Source: Thalassospira lucentensis
GTDB taxonomy: Bacteria; Pseudomonadota; Alphaproteobacteria; Rhodospirillales; Thalassospiraceae
Direction of reading: 5' to 3'
Assembly (NCBI RefSeq): GCF_001613805.1
Contig: NZ_LPVY01000003.1
Location: 124,001-188,000, forward strand
Length of the DNA: 64,000 nucleotides
Within the stretch, counting starts at the first letter, position 1. Every line of letters begins with the position of its first letter. A program made the position numbers and the translations under genes. Shown one piece after another: positions 46,178-57,449 of this stretch. Below the pieces are notes generated by a model. It made no database searches. It had not been told where the DNA came from and saw only the letters and a program-made list of their open reading frames with translations.

Positions 46178-47182
46178 ATGTCTTTGCAGATCGGTTCTGT
46201 AACCGTGCCAGAGAATGTCATTCTGGCACCGATGTCAGGTGTGACTGACCTTCCTTTCAGGCAACAGGTGCGCCAGTTTGGCGGCCACCTTGTTGTATCG
46301 GAAATGATTGCGTCTGATGCCATGACACGCATTCAGCGCCATCAGAAGGAAGTGCGCAAGATGCACGGTGATTGTGCAGCCGAGAGCCCGCTTTCCGTTC
46401 AGCTTGCCGGGACCGAACCCGATGAAATGGCTTTGGCCGCAAAGATGAATGAAGATCGCGGTGCGATGATCATCGATATTAATATGGGCTGTCCGGCAAA
46501 AAAAGTCACAAAGGGTTATGCCGGTTCGGCCCTGATGCGCGATGAAAAGCTTGCTGCGGATATCATAAAGGCAACCGTTGACGCTGTTTCCGTGCCTGTG
46601 ACGCTCAAGATGCGTTTGGGGTGGGACGACGATAATCGTAATGCGCCGCGGCTGGCGAAAATTGCCGAGGAACTCGGCATTGCGATGTTGACCATTCACG
46701 GGCGCACACGTTGTCAGTTTTACAAGGGTGATGCTGATTGGGGTGCAATTGGGCTGGTCAAACAGGCCGTATCGATCCCGGTCATTGGCAATGGCGATGT
46801 CAACAGAGAAGAAGACGCAGCAGAACTTCTGAAACGTTCTGGTGCTGACGGTGTCATGGTAGGACGCGGCGCACAAGGTCGACCGTGGTTTTTGGCGCAG
46901 GTTTCACATTACCTGAAAACAGGCACAAAACTGGCTGCACCATCGCTTGATGTGCAGTTGGAAACCATTCTTCGTCACTATGATGCGATGATTGATCATC
47001 ACGGGCTGCAAGGTGTGCGGATCGCCAGAAAGCATCTGGCTTGGTACTGCAACAGCTTGCGCAATGCGACGGAATTTCGCCGTGTTGTTAATGAGTTAAG
47101 TGATCCATCTGAAGTCAGGAGTCAAATCAGGGCTTTCTATGAGCCACTGATTGAGAATACCGAAAACCAGGCTGCTGCCTGA
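46178..47182 (+). CDS. dusB: tRNA-dihydrouridine synthase DusB
   Basis: A 334-residue FMN enzyme that reduces uridines in the D-loop of tRNA. It begins VILAPMSGVTDLPFRQ, with ADIIKATVDAVSVPVTLKMRLGWDD, the catalytic Cys in DINMGCPAKKVTKGYAGSALM, LTIHGRTRCQFYKG and GVMVGRGAQGRPW. This is the nifR3-type position: in alphaproteobacteria dusB lies directly before ntrBC. 43 bases to ntrB. Confidence 0.95.
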   Translation: MSLQIGSVTVPENVILAPMSGVTDLPFRQQVRQFGGHLVVSEMIASDAMTRIQRHQKEVRKMHGDCAAESPLSVQLAGTEPDEMALAAKMNEDRGAMIIDINMGCPAKKVTKGYAGSALMRDEKLAADIIKATVDAVSVPVTLKMRLGWDDDNRNAPRLAKIAEELGIAMLTIHGRTRCQFYKGDADWGAIGLVKQAVSIPVIGNGDVNREEDAAELLKRSGADGVMVGRGAQGRPWFLAQVSHYLKTGTKLAAPSLDVQLETILRHYDAMIDHHGLQGVRIARKHLAWYCNSLRNATEFRRVVNELSDPSEVRSQIRAFYEPLIENTENQAAA

Positions 47183-47225
47183 GAATAACAAGAACCAAAT
47201 AGCTATTTTATCGGGGAAACTTTGA

Positions 47226-48371
47226 ATGAGACTTGGATTTGGCAAAGGGAACGGGGTAGATCCGACTGGCGTGCTTAATGCAATTGCCAGTGCGGTTATC
47301 GTTTCTGATCGGGATGGCAAAATCCGCTTCGTCAATCAGGCGACGGAACAGCTGTTCAATACCAGCGCCGCCGTCCTCTGCCGCAGCAATCTCAAGGATT
47401 TCATTCCAGGTGACAGCCCGGTTTTTTCTCTAATCACTCAGGCAATTGACGAAGCGACCCTGGTGGCTGATCATAATCTTCTGATCGAGAGCCCAAAAAT
47501 TGGCAAACATACAGTAAACCTGACCGTGGGTTCGATGCCAGATGAACCCGACTGCGCCGTTTTGACGTTCGAGCCGCGCTCTATCGCGCAAAAGATTGAT
47601 AATCAGCTGTTGAGCCGGAACTCAGCCCGCTCGGTAAGTGCAATGGCGGCAATCCTTGCACACGAGATCAAAAACCCGCTTTCGGGTATCCGTGGTGCAG
47701 CTCAATTGCTTGAGCAGACCTCAAACGAGGACGACAGGGTCCTGACGCGTCTGATCTGTGACGAGGCAGATCGTATTGTCGACCTTGTTGATCGTATGGA
47801 AATCTTTTCTGATAAACCGATGGAACGCGGTGCAGTCAATATCCATACCGTGCTTGAACATGTCCGCAGGCTAGCCGAAAACGGCTTTGGCAAACATCTG
47901 GCATTCGAAGAAATCTATGACCCGTCGCTGCCACCGGTTTTCGGGAATAGGGATCAGCTTATTCAGGTGTTTTTGAACCTTTTGAAGAATGCGGGCGAAG
48001 CGGTTGATCATGATAGCGGTCATATTGTGATATCGACCCGCTATCAGCACGGTGTTCGCCTTGCTGTTGCGGGCGGTGATGCGCGTGTGCATTTGCCGTT
48101 GGTCGTGTCTGTACGTGACAACGGACCAGGTATTGCACCCGACATGCGCGAAAGCCTGTTTGACCCGTTCGTAACAACAAAACCAACCGGCTCAGGATTG
48201 GGGTTGGCCTTGGTGGCCAAGATTATCAATGACCACGGTGGTGTGATTGAGGTTAAAGATGCACCGGGGGGCGGTGCCGAATTCCAGATCATGCTGCCAA
48301 TCTATAACCGCACGCTGGCTGAAGATGTCGGTGCGGGCAATATAATTAAGAACAAGGAAGAAACCGTATGA
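47226..48371 (+). CDS. ntrB: Nitrogen regulation sensor kinase NtrB
   Basis: A 381-residue soluble histidine kinase. A PAS domain covers about residues 15-120. The phospho-acceptor is His146 in [20 protein letters not shown], and the ATPase domain has NLLKNAGEA (N box), [10 protein letters not shown] (G1) and [18 protein letters not shown] (G2). It responds to PII (GlnB) and phosphorylates NtrC when nitrogen is limiting. It overlaps ntrC by four bases (ATGA), giving coupled translation. Confidence 0.95.
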   Translation: MRLGFGKGNGVDPTGVLNAIASAVIVSDRDGKIRFVNQATEQLFNTSAAVLCRSNLKDFIPGDSPVFSLITQAIDEATLVADHNLLIESPKIGKHTVNLTVGSMPDEPDCAVLTFEPRSIAQKIDNQLLSRNSARSVSAMAAILAHEIKNPLSGIRGAAQLLEQTSNEDDRVLTRLICDEADRIVDLVDRMEIFSDKPMERGAVNIHTVLEHVRRLAENGFGKHLAFEEIYDPSLPPVFGNRDQLIQVFLNLLKNAGEAVDHDSGHIVISTRYQHGVRLAVAGGDARVHLPLVVSVRDNGPGIAPDMRESLFDPFVTTKPTGSGLGLALVAKIINDHGGVIEVKDAPGGGAEFQIMLPIYNRTLAEDVGAGNIIKNKEETV

Positions 48372-49816
48372 GCCCGAGCCCGGCCAGAATTCTTGTTGCT
48401 GATGACGACCGTGCAATCCGTACCGTTCTGACACAGGCATTGTCGCGTCAGGGCCATGAGGTACGAAGCACCGGTCACGGACGGACCTTGTGGGACTGGA
48501 TCGCTGACGGGGATGGCGACCTGGTCATCACAGACGTGATGATGCCGGACGAAAACGGGCTCGACATGGTTCCGCGTATCCGCAAACTGCGTCCGGACTT
48601 GCGTGTGATCGTCATGAGCGCGCAAAACACTCTGATGACAGCGGTAAAAGCAGCCCAGAGAGGGGCTTTTGAATATCTTCCAAAACCGTTTGATTTGAAT
48701 GAGTTGATAAGCATCGTTGATCGGGCACTCGAAACACCACAGGCTGATGAGAATGCCAAATCCTCTGATGATGAAGGGGATGATCGTCTACCTCTGATCG
48801 GTCGATCATCGGCTATGCAGGAAATTTACCGTGCTCTCGCCCGTCTGATGAACACCGACCTTACCGTCATGGTGACAGGAGAAAGTGGCACCGGTAAAGA
48901 GTTGGTGGCCCGTGCGCTGCACGAATATGGCGGACGTCGCCACGGCCCGTTCGTTGCCATTAACATGGCGGCCATTCCGCGCGAGCTTATCGAAAGTGAG
49001 CTTTTTGGCCATGAAAAAGGGGCCTTCACCGGAGCTAACGAGCGCAAGGTAGGCCGGTTTGAGCAGGCTGAGGGTGGAACGCTATTTCTTGATGAAATAG
49101 GTGACATGCCGCTTGAGGCACAGACCCGATTACTGCGTGTTTTGCAGGAAGGCGAATATACCCGTGTTGGCGGGCGCACACCGATCCGTGTGAATGTCCG
49201 CATCGTCGCTGCAACCCACAGGGATCTGCGCAAGCTGATCCGCGAAGGCACCTTCCGCGAAGATTTGTTCTATCGTCTTAATGTCGTTCCAATCCGGCTA
49301 CCGTCATTGCGTGAAAGGCTGGAAGACATTCCCGAGTTGGTCAATCACTTCCTCATGCAGGCCAGTGAAGAGGGGTTGCCTCGCAAGACACTTTCAGCCG
49401 AGGCCATGGCGCGCTTAAAAGCCCATCGATGGCCTGGAAATATACGCGAACTGGAAAATATGGTTCGCCGTTTGACTGCGCTCTATTCGCATGACGTGAT
49501 TGGCGTCGATGTTATCGAAACGGAGTTTTCGGAAAACAGCATCAGTGAATCCGCACCGGTTGGGGAACCGCAGTCTCTAGCGGAATCGATCGAACGTCAT
49601 GTTCGCGAATACTATGATGCCCATGACGAAGACCTTCCTTCAAGCGGCCTGTATGATCGTATATTGCGCGAAATGGAACGTCCTTTGCTGACTGTTACAC
49701 TGGAAGCTACCCGTGGTAATCAGGTGAAGGCGGCCGAGGTTCTGGGACTTAACCGGAATACATTGCGCAAGAAAATCCGCGATCTGGGACTGGAAGTCGT
49801 CAGAGGCGCAAAATGA
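48368..49816 (+). CDS. ntrC: Nitrogen assimilation regulator NtrC (sigma-54 activator)
   Basis: A 482-residue response regulator. The receiver domain has the phospho-acceptor Asp56 ([11 protein letters not shown]). The AAA+ domain has Walker A GESGTGKE, the intact sigma-54 loop GAFTGA, and Walker [15 protein letters not shown]. The C-terminal Fis-type helix-turn-helix reads [21 protein letters not shown]. It activates sigma-54 promoters of nitrogen genes. It overlaps both ntrB and ntrY by four bases. Confidence 0.96.
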   Translation: MSPSPARILVADDDRAIRTVLTQALSRQGHEVRSTGHGRTLWDWIADGDGDLVITDVMMPDENGLDMVPRIRKLRPDLRVIVMSAQNTLMTAVKAAQRGAFEYLPKPFDLNELISIVDRALETPQADENAKSSDDEGDDRLPLIGRSSAMQEIYRALARLMNTDLTVMVTGESGTGKELVARALHEYGGRRHGPFVAINMAAIPRELIESELFGHEKGAFTGANERKVGRFEQAEGGTLFLDEIGDMPLEAQTRLLRVLQEGEYTRVGGRTPIRVNVRIVAATHRDLRKLIREGTFREDLFYRLNVVPIRLPSLRERLEDIPELVNHFLMQASEEGLPRKTLSAEAMARLKAHRWPGNIRELENMVRRLTALYSHDVIGVDVIETEFSENSISESAPVGEPQSLAESIERHVREYYDAHDEDLPSSGLYDRILREMERPLLTVTLEATRGNQVKAAEVLGLNRNTLRKKIRDLGLEVVRGAK

Positions 49817-52086
49817 CCGAAGCCGGACGACCCGTCACCAGTCGTCTGATGCGTTCAGGGTTTGTCAGATTTCTGGGTCGATTAAGCCAGTCGCGCAAGT
49901 TTGCGATTGGTCTGGTCTGTGCCGGGCTTGTATCGGTTCTGGCGACCTATCTTGCCATGACTGGTACTGCTCCGCTGCGGCCGGAACCACGTCTGATCAT
50001 CCTGCTGTTAAACATTGATCTTATTCTTGTTTTGGCGCTTGCCACACTGGTTGCGCGCAAGCTCGTTCAGATTTGGGCGGAACGACGGCGTGGTACGGCC
50101 GGTGCCAAGCTTCACACAAGAATGGTTCTACTGTTCTCGCTGGTGGCGGTGACCCCGGCCATTATCGTTGCTATTTTTTCCGCATTGTTTCTGCATTTCG
50201 GTATTCAGGGATGGTTCAGTGATCGTATCAGAACTGCCGTCGAAGAAAGCATGGTCATTGCAGAGGCATACCTAAAAGAACACCAAGAGCTTATCCGGGC
50301 CGATGTTCTGGCAACGGCCAATGACCTTCAACGTCTTGGCGTCAATTTTGCGACAGACAGAGAACGTATCAACCGGATACTGACGGCTCAGGCCGACGCT
50401 CGTGGATTGCCGGAAGCCGTGATAATTGACGGAAGCGGTGCCGTACTTGCGCAGTCCGACTACAGTTTTTCCTACGATCCGGTCCTGTCACCAATTCCAC
50501 AGGAAGTCTATGATCGGGCGCGAAACAATGATGTTGTTCTGCTTTTGGGGAATACGGACAACCGTATTCGCGCCATGGCGCATCTCGACAGTTTCATTGA
50601 CGGGTATCTTCTGGTCGGCCGGTTTGTGGATCCCAATGTCCTTGAGCGTATCGACAAGGCCAGAAAGGCGGTAACTGCCTACGAAAACCTTGAAGGTGAA
50701 CGGTCCGGGATTGTCATCACCTTCGTGATGATTTTCGTGCTGATTGCCGTTGTCTTGCTTCTGGCTGCAGTGACTTTGGGTCTTATGGTTGCAACACGCT
50801 TGGTCGAACCGATTTCCCAATTGATTGTGGGGGCAGAAAAGGTCCGTGACGGCGATTTGACCTTCCGTGTTCCGCTTGCAGGCCAGGAAGACGAACTTGA
50901 AGCACTAACCCGTGCTTTCAACCGCATGACATCCCAGCTTGATACGCAGCGTACCGAACTGGTAGCGGCCAATCGTCTGAATGACGAGCGCCGTCGGTTT
51001 ACCGAGGCAATTCTGGGTGGTGTGACTGCCGGGGTGATCGGGCTTGATGCAGAATGCCACATCAATCTGCCAAACCGCAGTGCTTCCGACCTTATGGGGA
51101 TTGATCTTGACGGGGCTATCGGGCAGTCAATCTGCGAGGTAATCCCGGAATTCTCCGAACTTTTCGACGATCTGCACAAGGAAGGTGATCGAAGCAAATC
51201 GCGGCAGATTGAAATCCGACGGGATGGTTTGGCCCTGATGCTTTTGGCGCGGGTAACGGTCGAGCGCGCGGAAGACCGGTCTATTTTCGGTTATGTTGTG
51301 ACTTTTGACGATGTAACGGAACTTCAGACCGCGCAGCGTATGGCCGCCTGGGCCGACGTTGCGCGTCGCATCGCGCACGAAATCAAAAACCCGCTGACAC
51401 CGATACAATTATCGGCAGAGCGTTTAAAGCGTCGATATCTCAAGGAAATTCAAAGCGATACCGAAGTGTTTAAAACCTGTACCGACACGATTATTCGTCA
51501 AGTCGGAGACATCGGACGTATGGTCGACGAATTCTCAAGTTTTGCGAGAATGCCATCACCGAAGATGAAATCCGAAAAGATTGTTGATCTGGTCAAAAGT
51601 GCGGTATTCCTACAAAAGCAGGCCTACAATAAAATAACGTATGATTTCGATCCGAAAGCAGGCCGTGATATTGAAGTTTCATGCGATGCTCGACAGGTCA
51701 ATCAGTGCCTAACCAATACCCTTAAAAATGCCGCTGAGGCGATTGACGGACGTGAAGGGGGCGAAAGCGAATTGCCGCCGGGCCGTATTGAAATTTCTGT
51801 GACACGCTCTGATGAACATCAACGCATCTACGTTACGGTCTCGGATAATGGCAAAGGTTTGCCGGTTGAAAATCGTGAAAGACTAACCGAACCCTACGTA
51901 ACAACGCGGTCAAAAGGTACAGGTCTGGGGCTTGCAATCGTCAAGAAAATCATGGAAGACCATGGCGGAGAGCTTATACTTGCTGACGGTGTTGAAAGCG
52001 GAGCAACGGTTACACTGGCCTTTCCAGTCGCAGGTAAGCATATAACTGCAGAAGAAACTGCAAATAGCACCTCTTTGAACAACTGA
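49813..52086 (+). CDS. ntrY: Nitrogen regulation sensor kinase NtrY
   Basis: A 757-residue membrane kinase. Three TM segments lie in the first ~130 residues, a large periplasmic sensor follows (about 135-300), then a fourth TM, HAMP ([27 protein letters not shown]), a PAS domain, and a kinase core with His522 ([15 protein letters not shown]), [19 protein letters not shown] and [12 protein letters not shown]. NtrY pairs with NtrX; in relatives it responds to nitrogen and redox and controls respiration. Start overlaps ntrC by four bases. Confidence 0.95.
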   Translation: MTEAGRPVTSRLMRSGFVRFLGRLSQSRKFAIGLVCAGLVSVLATYLAMTGTAPLRPEPRLIILLLNIDLILVLALATLVARKLVQIWAERRRGTAGAKLHTRMVLLFSLVAVTPAIIVAIFSALFLHFGIQGWFSDRIRTAVEESMVIAEAYLKEHQELIRADVLATANDLQRLGVNFATDRERINRILTAQADARGLPEAVIIDGSGAVLAQSDYSFSYDPVLSPIPQEVYDRARNNDVVLLLGNTDNRIRAMAHLDSFIDGYLLVGRFVDPNVLERIDKARKAVTAYENLEGERSGIVITFVMIFVLIAVVLLLAAVTLGLMVATRLVEPISQLIVGAEKVRDGDLTFRVPLAGQEDELEALTRAFNRMTSQLDTQRTELVAANRLNDERRRFTEAILGGVTAGVIGLDAECHINLPNRSASDLMGIDLDGAIGQSICEVIPEFSELFDDLHKEGDRSKSRQIEIRRDGLALMLLARVTVERAEDRSIFGYVVTFDDVTELQTAQRMAAWADVARRIAHEIKNPLTPIQLSAERLKRRYLKEIQSDTEVFKTCTDTIIRQVGDIGRMVDEFSSFARMPSPKMKSEKIVDLVKSAVFLQKQAYNKITYDFDPKAGRDIEVSCDARQVNQCLTNTLKNAAEAIDGREGGESELPPGRIEISVTRSDEHQRIYVTVSDNGKGLPVENRERLTEPYVTTRSKGTGLGLAIVKKIMEDHGGELILADGVESGATVTLAFPVAGKHITAEETANSTSLNN

Positions 52087-52137
52087 TCCTGTTGTTTCAT
52101 CAGCAATAATTTTAGATACGGGCATATTGGTCACGAC

Positions 52138-53520
52138 ATGGCGCACGATATTCTGATCGTCGATGATGAAGAAGATATCCGGGCACTGATCGCCGGAATC
52201 CTCGAAGACGAAGGGCACAAAACCCGCCAGGCAGGTTCAAGCCAGGAAGCGTTGTCAGAGGTTGCCGCACGGCGGCCGAGTCTGGTGATTCTTGATATCT
52301 GGATGGACGAAAGCGATCACGATGGTATCGAGACTCTGAAACTGATCAAGCGTGAACATAGTGAAGTGCCTGTCGTCATGATTTCGGGACATGGCAACAT
52401 CGAAACGGCACTGGAAGCGTCACGTAACGGTGCATATGATTTCATTGAGAAGCCATTCAATACGGATCGACTGTTGTTGGTCGTCGAACGCGCAATCGAC
52501 GATGCCCGCCTGCGCCGGGAGAACCGCGAACTGACCATGCGGGCAGGGGGAGACACCGAACTGGTTGGTTGTTCTTCTGTCATTAATGGATTGCGCCAGG
52601 CGATTGACCGTGTGGCCCGCACCGGAAGCCGAATTTTGATTTCGGGCCCGGCGGGTTCGGGAAAGGAAGTCGTTGCGCGTCTGATCCACAAAAATTCTGC
52701 CCGTGCCGAAGCACCTTTTGTTGTTTTGAATTGCGCGAATATTTCGCCCGATACAATGGAAGAATCACTGTTTGGTGCCGTCGCCGCGGCCAATCGGGAA
52801 GCACGTACAGGTGTGCTGGAACTCGCACATGGTGGAACCTTGCTGCTTGATGAAGTGGCAGATATGCCATTGGAAACGCAGGGTAAAATCGTTCGCGTTC
52901 TGCAGGAGCAGACATTCGAGCGTGTCGGTGGTTCTGTCCCCGTTAGCGTGGATGTACGCGTTATTGCAACAACTGCGCGAGATTTGGAAGAAAGGATTGC
53001 GGAGCAGCGGTTTCGCCAGGACTTGTACTATCGTCTGAATGTCGTGCCGTTGCAGGTTCCGTCCCTGCAGCAGCGTCGTGACGATATCCCTGACCTCGCA
53101 GAATGGTTTCTTGTACGCTATGCAGAGGCAACCGGGCTCCCAAAACGCAAGCTTTCCGCCGAAGCGCTCGCCGCATTGCATTCATACGACTGGCCTGGGA
53201 ATGTTCGTCAATTGCGCAACGTAATCGAACGCCTGATGATTATGGCACCAGATGACAGTACGGATGTCATCAGTGGCAAAATGCTGCCATCGGAGTTGTT
53301 TGAAGATGTTCCGGTATCTTTGAATTTTGATAAAACCAGTGAAATCATGGCATTGCCTCTACGCGAAGCCCGCGAGATGTTCGAAAAGGAATATCTTCAA
53401 ACGCAGGTGGAACGTTTTGGCGGGAATATTTCCAAAACTGCAAGCTTTGTCGGTATGGAACGCTCTGCCTTGCATCGAAAACTCAAAAGTCTGGGCGTGA
53501 ATGGGGAGCGTGCGGAATAA
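52138..53520 (+). CDS. ntrX: Response regulator NtrX, without GAFTGA loop
   Basis: A 460-residue regulator with an NtrC-like layout. Receiver Asp53 lies in LVILDIWMDES; the AAA+ domain has Walker A GPAGSGKE and Walker B LLLDEVADMPLETQG; the C-terminal Fis-type helix reads GGNISKTASFVGMERSALHRKL. Where NtrC has GAFTGA, this one reads FGAVAAANREARTG (about residues 212-225). Without this loop it cannot be expected to open sigma-54 promoters, and may act as a sigma-70 regulator, as seen for other alphaproteobacterial NtrX. It is 51 bases after ntrY. Confidence 0.94.
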   Translation: MAHDILIVDDEEDIRALIAGILEDEGHKTRQAGSSQEALSEVAARRPSLVILDIWMDESDHDGIETLKLIKREHSEVPVVMISGHGNIETALEASRNGAYDFIEKPFNTDRLLLVVERAIDDARLRRENRELTMRAGGDTELVGCSSVINGLRQAIDRVARTGSRILISGPAGSGKEVVARLIHKNSARAEAPFVVLNCANISPDTMEESLFGAVAAANREARTGVLELAHGGTLLLDEVADMPLETQGKIVRVLQEQTFERVGGSVPVSVDVRVIATTARDLEERIAEQRFRQDLYYRLNVVPLQVPSLQQRRDDIPDLAEWFLVRYAEATGLPKRKLSAEALAALHSYDWPGNVRQLRNVIERLMIMAPDDSTDVISGKMLPSELFEDVPVSLNFDKTSEIMALPLREAREMFEKEYLQTQVERFGGNISKTASFVGMERSALHRKLKSLGVNGERAE

Positions 53521-53562
53521 TCCGCCATCGCGATCCGGAGCTTTTGAACGGGAGACGAAACA

Positions 53563-54942
53563 ATGAAGGTCATCATTTGCGGCGCCGGGCAGGTGGGCTT
53601 CCACATTGCCAAATATCTTGCTGCAGAAAACAATGATGTGACAGTTATCGATCAGTCGGAAGAACTTGTTCGCAAGATTTCCGATACGTTGGAAGTCAAA
53701 GGCATCATTGGCTTTGGATCGCATCCTGACGTTTTACAGCAAGCTGGTGCCGATGAAGCTGACATGCTGATCGCCGTGACCTTTGCCGATGAAGTCAACA
53801 TGACGGCTTGTCAGGTTGCGCATTCCCTGTTCAATGTGCCGACAAAAATTGCCCGAATTCGCAGTCAAACCTATCTGCAACCGGAATGGGCCAGCTTGTT
53901 CGGCCGTGAAAAACTGCCGATTGATGTGGTCATTTCGCCGGAAATGGAAGTGGCCCGTGCTGTCGCACGTCGTTTGCGTGCGCCGGGCGCCTTTGACATG
54001 ATCCCCTTTGCGGATGACAAAGTCAAAATCCTTGGGCTGAGGTGTAATGAAGATTGCCCGGTAATCAATACACCGCTTCGGCAATTACACCAGCTTTTCC
54101 CTGATTTGAATATTTCGATCCTTGGGATGATCCGCAATGACAAGCCGGTTTATCCCAAGGGTGACGATCAGATGCTGGCGGGCGATCTGGTCTATCTGGC
54201 CGTGTCCAGCGATCAGGTGGATCGTGCAATGTCGGCCTTTGGGCACGAAGATCCGGAAGCGCGACGGATTGTGATATTCGGTGGCGGTAACATCGCGCTG
54301 TTTCTTGCCGAGGAAATCAATCAGAATTTCCCCGGTGTAACCACGCGTCTGATCGAGGCTGATCCGGAACGTGCCCGTTTCGTTGCACAGAAATTACCGA
54401 AGAAAAGCGTGGTTCTGCGCGGTGACGTGCTTGATCCGGAACTGCTGGAAGAAGCAAATGTCGGAAACGCAGAAGCCGTTGTGGCACTGACCAACGATGA
54501 TGAAACCAATATTCTGTCGTCACTTCTGGCGAAGCGATACGGCTGCCCGCGTGCACTGACCCTGATCAACAAAAGCACTTATACGTCGCTGGTGTCGGAA
54601 CTTGGCGTTGACGTTGTTATCAGCCCGCGGATGACAACAGTTTCGACCATTTTGCATCATGTACGACGTGGTCGAATTCGTGCTGTACACAGTCTTTCCG
54701 AGGGATTTGGCGAGGTTCTGGAAGCCGAAGCACTCGAGACGGCGCCAATTGTAGGCAAGGCCATCAAGGATATCGCCATGCCCGCAGGCGTGGTTTTTGG
54801 GGCCATCCTCCGAGATGATGAAGTGGTTATGCCACGTGCAAACACTGTAATTGAGGCCAATGACCGGATTGTCGTCTTTGCTGGTTCGGAACAGATCAAG
54901 AAAGTCGAGAAAATGTTCGCTGTTCGACTTGAATATTTCTAA
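53563..54942 (+). CDS. trkA: Trk potassium uptake regulator TrkA
   Basis: A 459-residue cytoplasmic protein with two RCK (NAD-binding) repeats: the first starts MKVIICGAGQVGFHIAKYLA, and the second near residue 232 (RRIVIFGGGNIALFLAEEI). It gates the TrkH/TrkG potassium channel in response to nucleotides. TrkH is not in the window. Position after ntrX is conserved in alphaproteobacteria. K+ uptake is the fast response to salt stress, complementing the ectoine genes 6 kb further on. Confidence 0.95.
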   Translation: MKVIICGAGQVGFHIAKYLAAENNDVTVIDQSEELVRKISDTLEVKGIIGFGSHPDVLQQAGADEADMLIAVTFADEVNMTACQVAHSLFNVPTKIARIRSQTYLQPEWASLFGREKLPIDVVISPEMEVARAVARRLRAPGAFDMIPFADDKVKILGLRCNEDCPVINTPLRQLHQLFPDLNISILGMIRNDKPVYPKGDDQMLAGDLVYLAVSSDQVDRAMSAFGHEDPEARRIVIFGGGNIALFLAEEINQNFPGVTTRLIEADPERARFVAQKLPKKSVVLRGDVLDPELLEEANVGNAEAVVALTNDDETNILSSLLAKRYGCPRALTLINKSTYTSLVSELGVDVVISPRMTTVSTILHHVRRGRIRAVHSLSEGFGEVLEAEALETAPIVGKAIKDIAMPAGVVFGAILRDDEVVMPRANTVIEANDRIVVFAGSEQIKKVEKMFAVRLEYF

Positions 54943-55007
54943 AAAAACAGCGGTGAGGAAAACATTCCTTGCACGAATGAAACCGACTTTGATGCGCGGA
55001 TATTTCT

Positions 55008-55694
55008 ATGTCAGATAAAATGCTTCTTCCTCCTAAAGCGGTTATTTTTGATTGGGACAACACGCTTGTTGATAGCTGGGAAACCATTCAGGCAGCGCTT
55101 AATCTGACATTTGATGATTTTGGCAAAGAACGTTGGAATTTGGTAGAGACCAAAACGCGTGTAGCACGCTCGTTGCGCGACAGCTTTCCAACCTTGTTTG
55201 GAGATGATCGCTGGGAGGAAGCCAAAGACAGGTTCTATGCCCATTTCAAGGCAATTCATCTTGAAACCCTGACCCCGCTGACGGGGGCCTATGATCTGTT
55301 AATGGCACTTCGTGAACAGGGGGCTTATCTCGGGGTGGTTAGCAACAAGAACGGAAATTTCCTGCGTTCCGAAGTTGTCCATCTTGATTGGGGCCATTTT
55401 TTTGGTGGCGTTGTCGGTGCGACAGATGCCCAAAATGACAAACCGGCGGCTGATCCAGTACATCTGGCCATGGGCGACTCTGCTGCGGCGCAATATGAGA
55501 ATCTGTGGTTTGTTGGTGATAGTGTGGTCGATATTCAGTGTGCGCGGAATGTCGGTGCGACGGCGATATTGATCGGAGACGAAATTACCGGTCACGGGGA
55601 TGCCACGAATTCCGCGACTCTTAGCCCAGATTGGCATTTCCCCGATTGCGAAGCGCTTGTAAGGCTTGTAAAAAGCTTTGCGAAAGTCTTATAG
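55008..55694 (+). CDS. HAD family hydrolase (phosphoglycolate phosphatase-like)
   Basis: A 228-residue HAD phosphatase: motif I AVIFDWDNTLVDSW with both Asp residues, motif II GVVSNKNGNF, a lysine in AQNDKPAADPVH, and motif IV FVGDSVVDIQCARN. The helical cap (residues about 20-90) puts it in the type I, Gph/PGP-like branch. The substrate is unknown. It is inserted between trkA (65-base gap) and hfq, where many alphaproteobacteria have nothing. Confidence 0.88.
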   Translation: MSDKMLLPPKAVIFDWDNTLVDSWETIQAALNLTFDDFGKERWNLVETKTRVARSLRDSFPTLFGDDRWEEAKDRFYAHFKAIHLETLTPLTGAYDLLMALREQGAYLGVVSNKNGNFLRSEVVHLDWGHFFGGVVGATDAQNDKPAADPVHLAMGDSAAAQYENLWFVGDSVVDIQCARNVGATAILIGDEITGHGDATNSATLSPDWHFPDCEALVRLVKSFAKVL

Positions 55695-55814
55695 TTCAGT
55701 CAGGTCATAAAAATGGGGCCGGAGCCGTAACAGACAGAAAAGTCATCGGTTCTGCATTTTCCTTGACCACCCGAAACGATAAAAACGCTCATAAAAGAAG
55801 GCTAGGTCTAACCA

Positions 55815-56069
55815 ATGGCGGAAAAATCACAAAATGTTCAGGACGTATTCCTGAATTATTGCCGTAAAAACAAAACGCCGGTTACCGTGTTTCTGGTCAA
55901 CGGAGTCAAATTGCAGGGCATCATTACCTGGTTTGACAATTTCTCGGTTTTGCTGCGGCGCGATGCTCACACCCAGCTCGTTTACAAACATGCGATTTCG
56001 ACAGTAATGCCGACGACGCCGATTAAACTGTTTGATCCGAGCCAGCCTGCGGACGAAGAAAATAGCTGA
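55815..56069 (+). CDS. hfq: RNA chaperone Hfq
   Basis: An 84-residue Sm-like protein that forms hexamers and helps small RNAs pair with mRNAs. [44 protein letters not shown] covers Sm1; the Sm2 motif is YKHAIST. The C-terminal tail is short ([11 protein letters not shown]), usual for alphaproteobacteria. A 120-base gap before it gives room for its own promoter. Its end overlaps the start of hflX in another phase. Confidence 0.97.
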   Translation: MAEKSQNVQDVFLNYCRKNKTPVTVFLVNGVKLQGIITWFDNFSVLLRRDAHTQLVYKHAISTVMPTTPIKLFDPSQPADEENS

Positions 56070-57408
56070 CGAATCTCTGACTGCGGGGGCTAACGGCGAA
56101 AATGACAGCCCCCGGGTCCTCGTTTTCCATCCGGAACTTAAACGTGCGGATCAGGCTGGATCTTGGCGCGACGCGTCGTCGCGACTGGAAGAAGCCGTCA
56201 GCCTGACCGGCGCACTGGATTTTGATGTAGTGGGCGCAGATGTTGTGCCCATTGCGAAAACACGACCGGCAACCCTGTTCGGGACTGGTGTGGTCGAGCG
56301 TCTGGGCAATCAGATCAAAGCCGAAGAAGCCGACATTGTTATGATCAATGGTCAGCTTTCCCCGATCCAGCAGCGTAATCTGGAGCGTGAATGGAAATGC
56401 AAGGTCATCGACCGGACGGGCCTTATCCTCGAAATCTTTGCCGACCGTGCGCGCACCCGCGAGGGGCGATTGCAGGTTCAACTGGCGTTGCTAAGCTATC
56501 AGAAGTCTCGTCTGGTTCGGACATGGACACACCTTGAACGTCAGCGCGGCGGTCGTGGCTTCCTTGCCGGTCCGGGTGAACGTCAGATCGAAATCGACCG
56601 TCGATTGATTGGAGACAAGCTCGCAAAGCTCCGCCGCGAACTGGAAGAAGTCAAACGGACGCGTGAACTTCACCGCGAAGCGCGCCGTCGGGTCCCTTAT
56701 CCGATTGTGGCGCTTGTCGGGTACACCAACGCAGGAAAATCAACACTGTTCAATCAATTAACGGTGTCTGATGTTTTTGCCGAAGACATGTTGTTTGCAA
56801 CGCTTGATCCGACCATGCGTGGATTGGAGCTGCCAAGCGGTCGAAAGGTCATCCTGTCTGATACCGTGGGATTCGTTTCGGACCTGCCTCATGATCTTGT
56901 GGCCGCATTCCGGGCCACGCTTGAAGAAGTTCTTGAAGCCGATCTGATCGTGCATGTTCGCGACGCGTCTTCGCACGAAGCGGAGGCCCAAAAGCTTGAT
57001 GTTCTTGAAGTTCTTAAAGCATTGGGACTGCAAAAAGCGATTGATGGCGAAGAACTGGTAGAAGCGCTGAATAAATGCGATCAGCTTGAAGGCGAAGACC
57101 TGACAGCGGTACAGGAATATTCATCGCGAAACGCCAACACAATCGCGATTTCCGCGATCAAAGGCACGAACTGCGATGCCTTGCTGGCATTGATCGAAGA
57201 TCGTCTAACCGAGGATATGCCGATTTTCGAAGTGCTTGTTCCTTATTCGGACGGAAAGGCACTGGCACGGCTGTATGAGCAAGGAGAAGTCCTGAAGCGT
57301 CTGGATGGCGAGGATGGTATTTCGGTGCAGGTTCGCATTGATGATAGTCGCGTCGGGCGTTTTGAAGACTGGTGTGCAAAATCCGGGTTCGATCCTCACC
57401 TCGTATAA
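56032..57408 (+). CDS. hflX: Ribosome-associated GTPase HflX
   Basis: A GTPase of about 440-458 residues that splits stalled or heat-damaged ribosomes. The N-terminal HflX domain has [35 protein letters not shown] and [38 protein letters not shown]-like glycine-rich text; the G domain has G1 [13 protein letters not shown]3 DTVGF and G4 NKCD. The start is unclear: no ATG or GTG exists before the conserved part. TTG 56032, inside hfq, is the only standard start; a GGACGAAG precedes an AUA at 56062. It overlaps hfq, so translation is likely coupled. Confidence 0.93.
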   Translation: MIRASLRTKKIADESLTAGANGENDSPRVLVFHPELKRADQAGSWRDASSRLEEAVSLTGALDFDVVGADVVPIAKTRPATLFGTGVVERLGNQIKAEEADIVMINGQLSPIQQRNLEREWKCKVIDRTGLILEIFADRARTREGRLQVQLALLSYQKSRLVRTWTHLERQRGGRGFLAGPGERQIEIDRRLIGDKLAKLRRELEEVKRTRELHREARRRVPYPIVALVGYTNAGKSTLFNQLTVSDVFAEDMLFATLDPTMRGLELPSGRKVILSDTVGFVSDLPHDLVAAFRATLEEVLEADLIVHVRDASSHEAEAQKLDVLEVLKALGLQKAIDGEELVEALNKCDQLEGEDLTAVQEYSSRNANTIAISAIKGTNCDALLALIEDRLTEDMPIFEVLVPYSDGKALARLYEQGEVLKRLDGEDGISVQVRIDDSRVGRFEDWCAKSGFDPHLV

Positions 57409-57449
57409 GCAGGATCGGACCCCAATTAAAAACTGGAAAGGAACAACGC

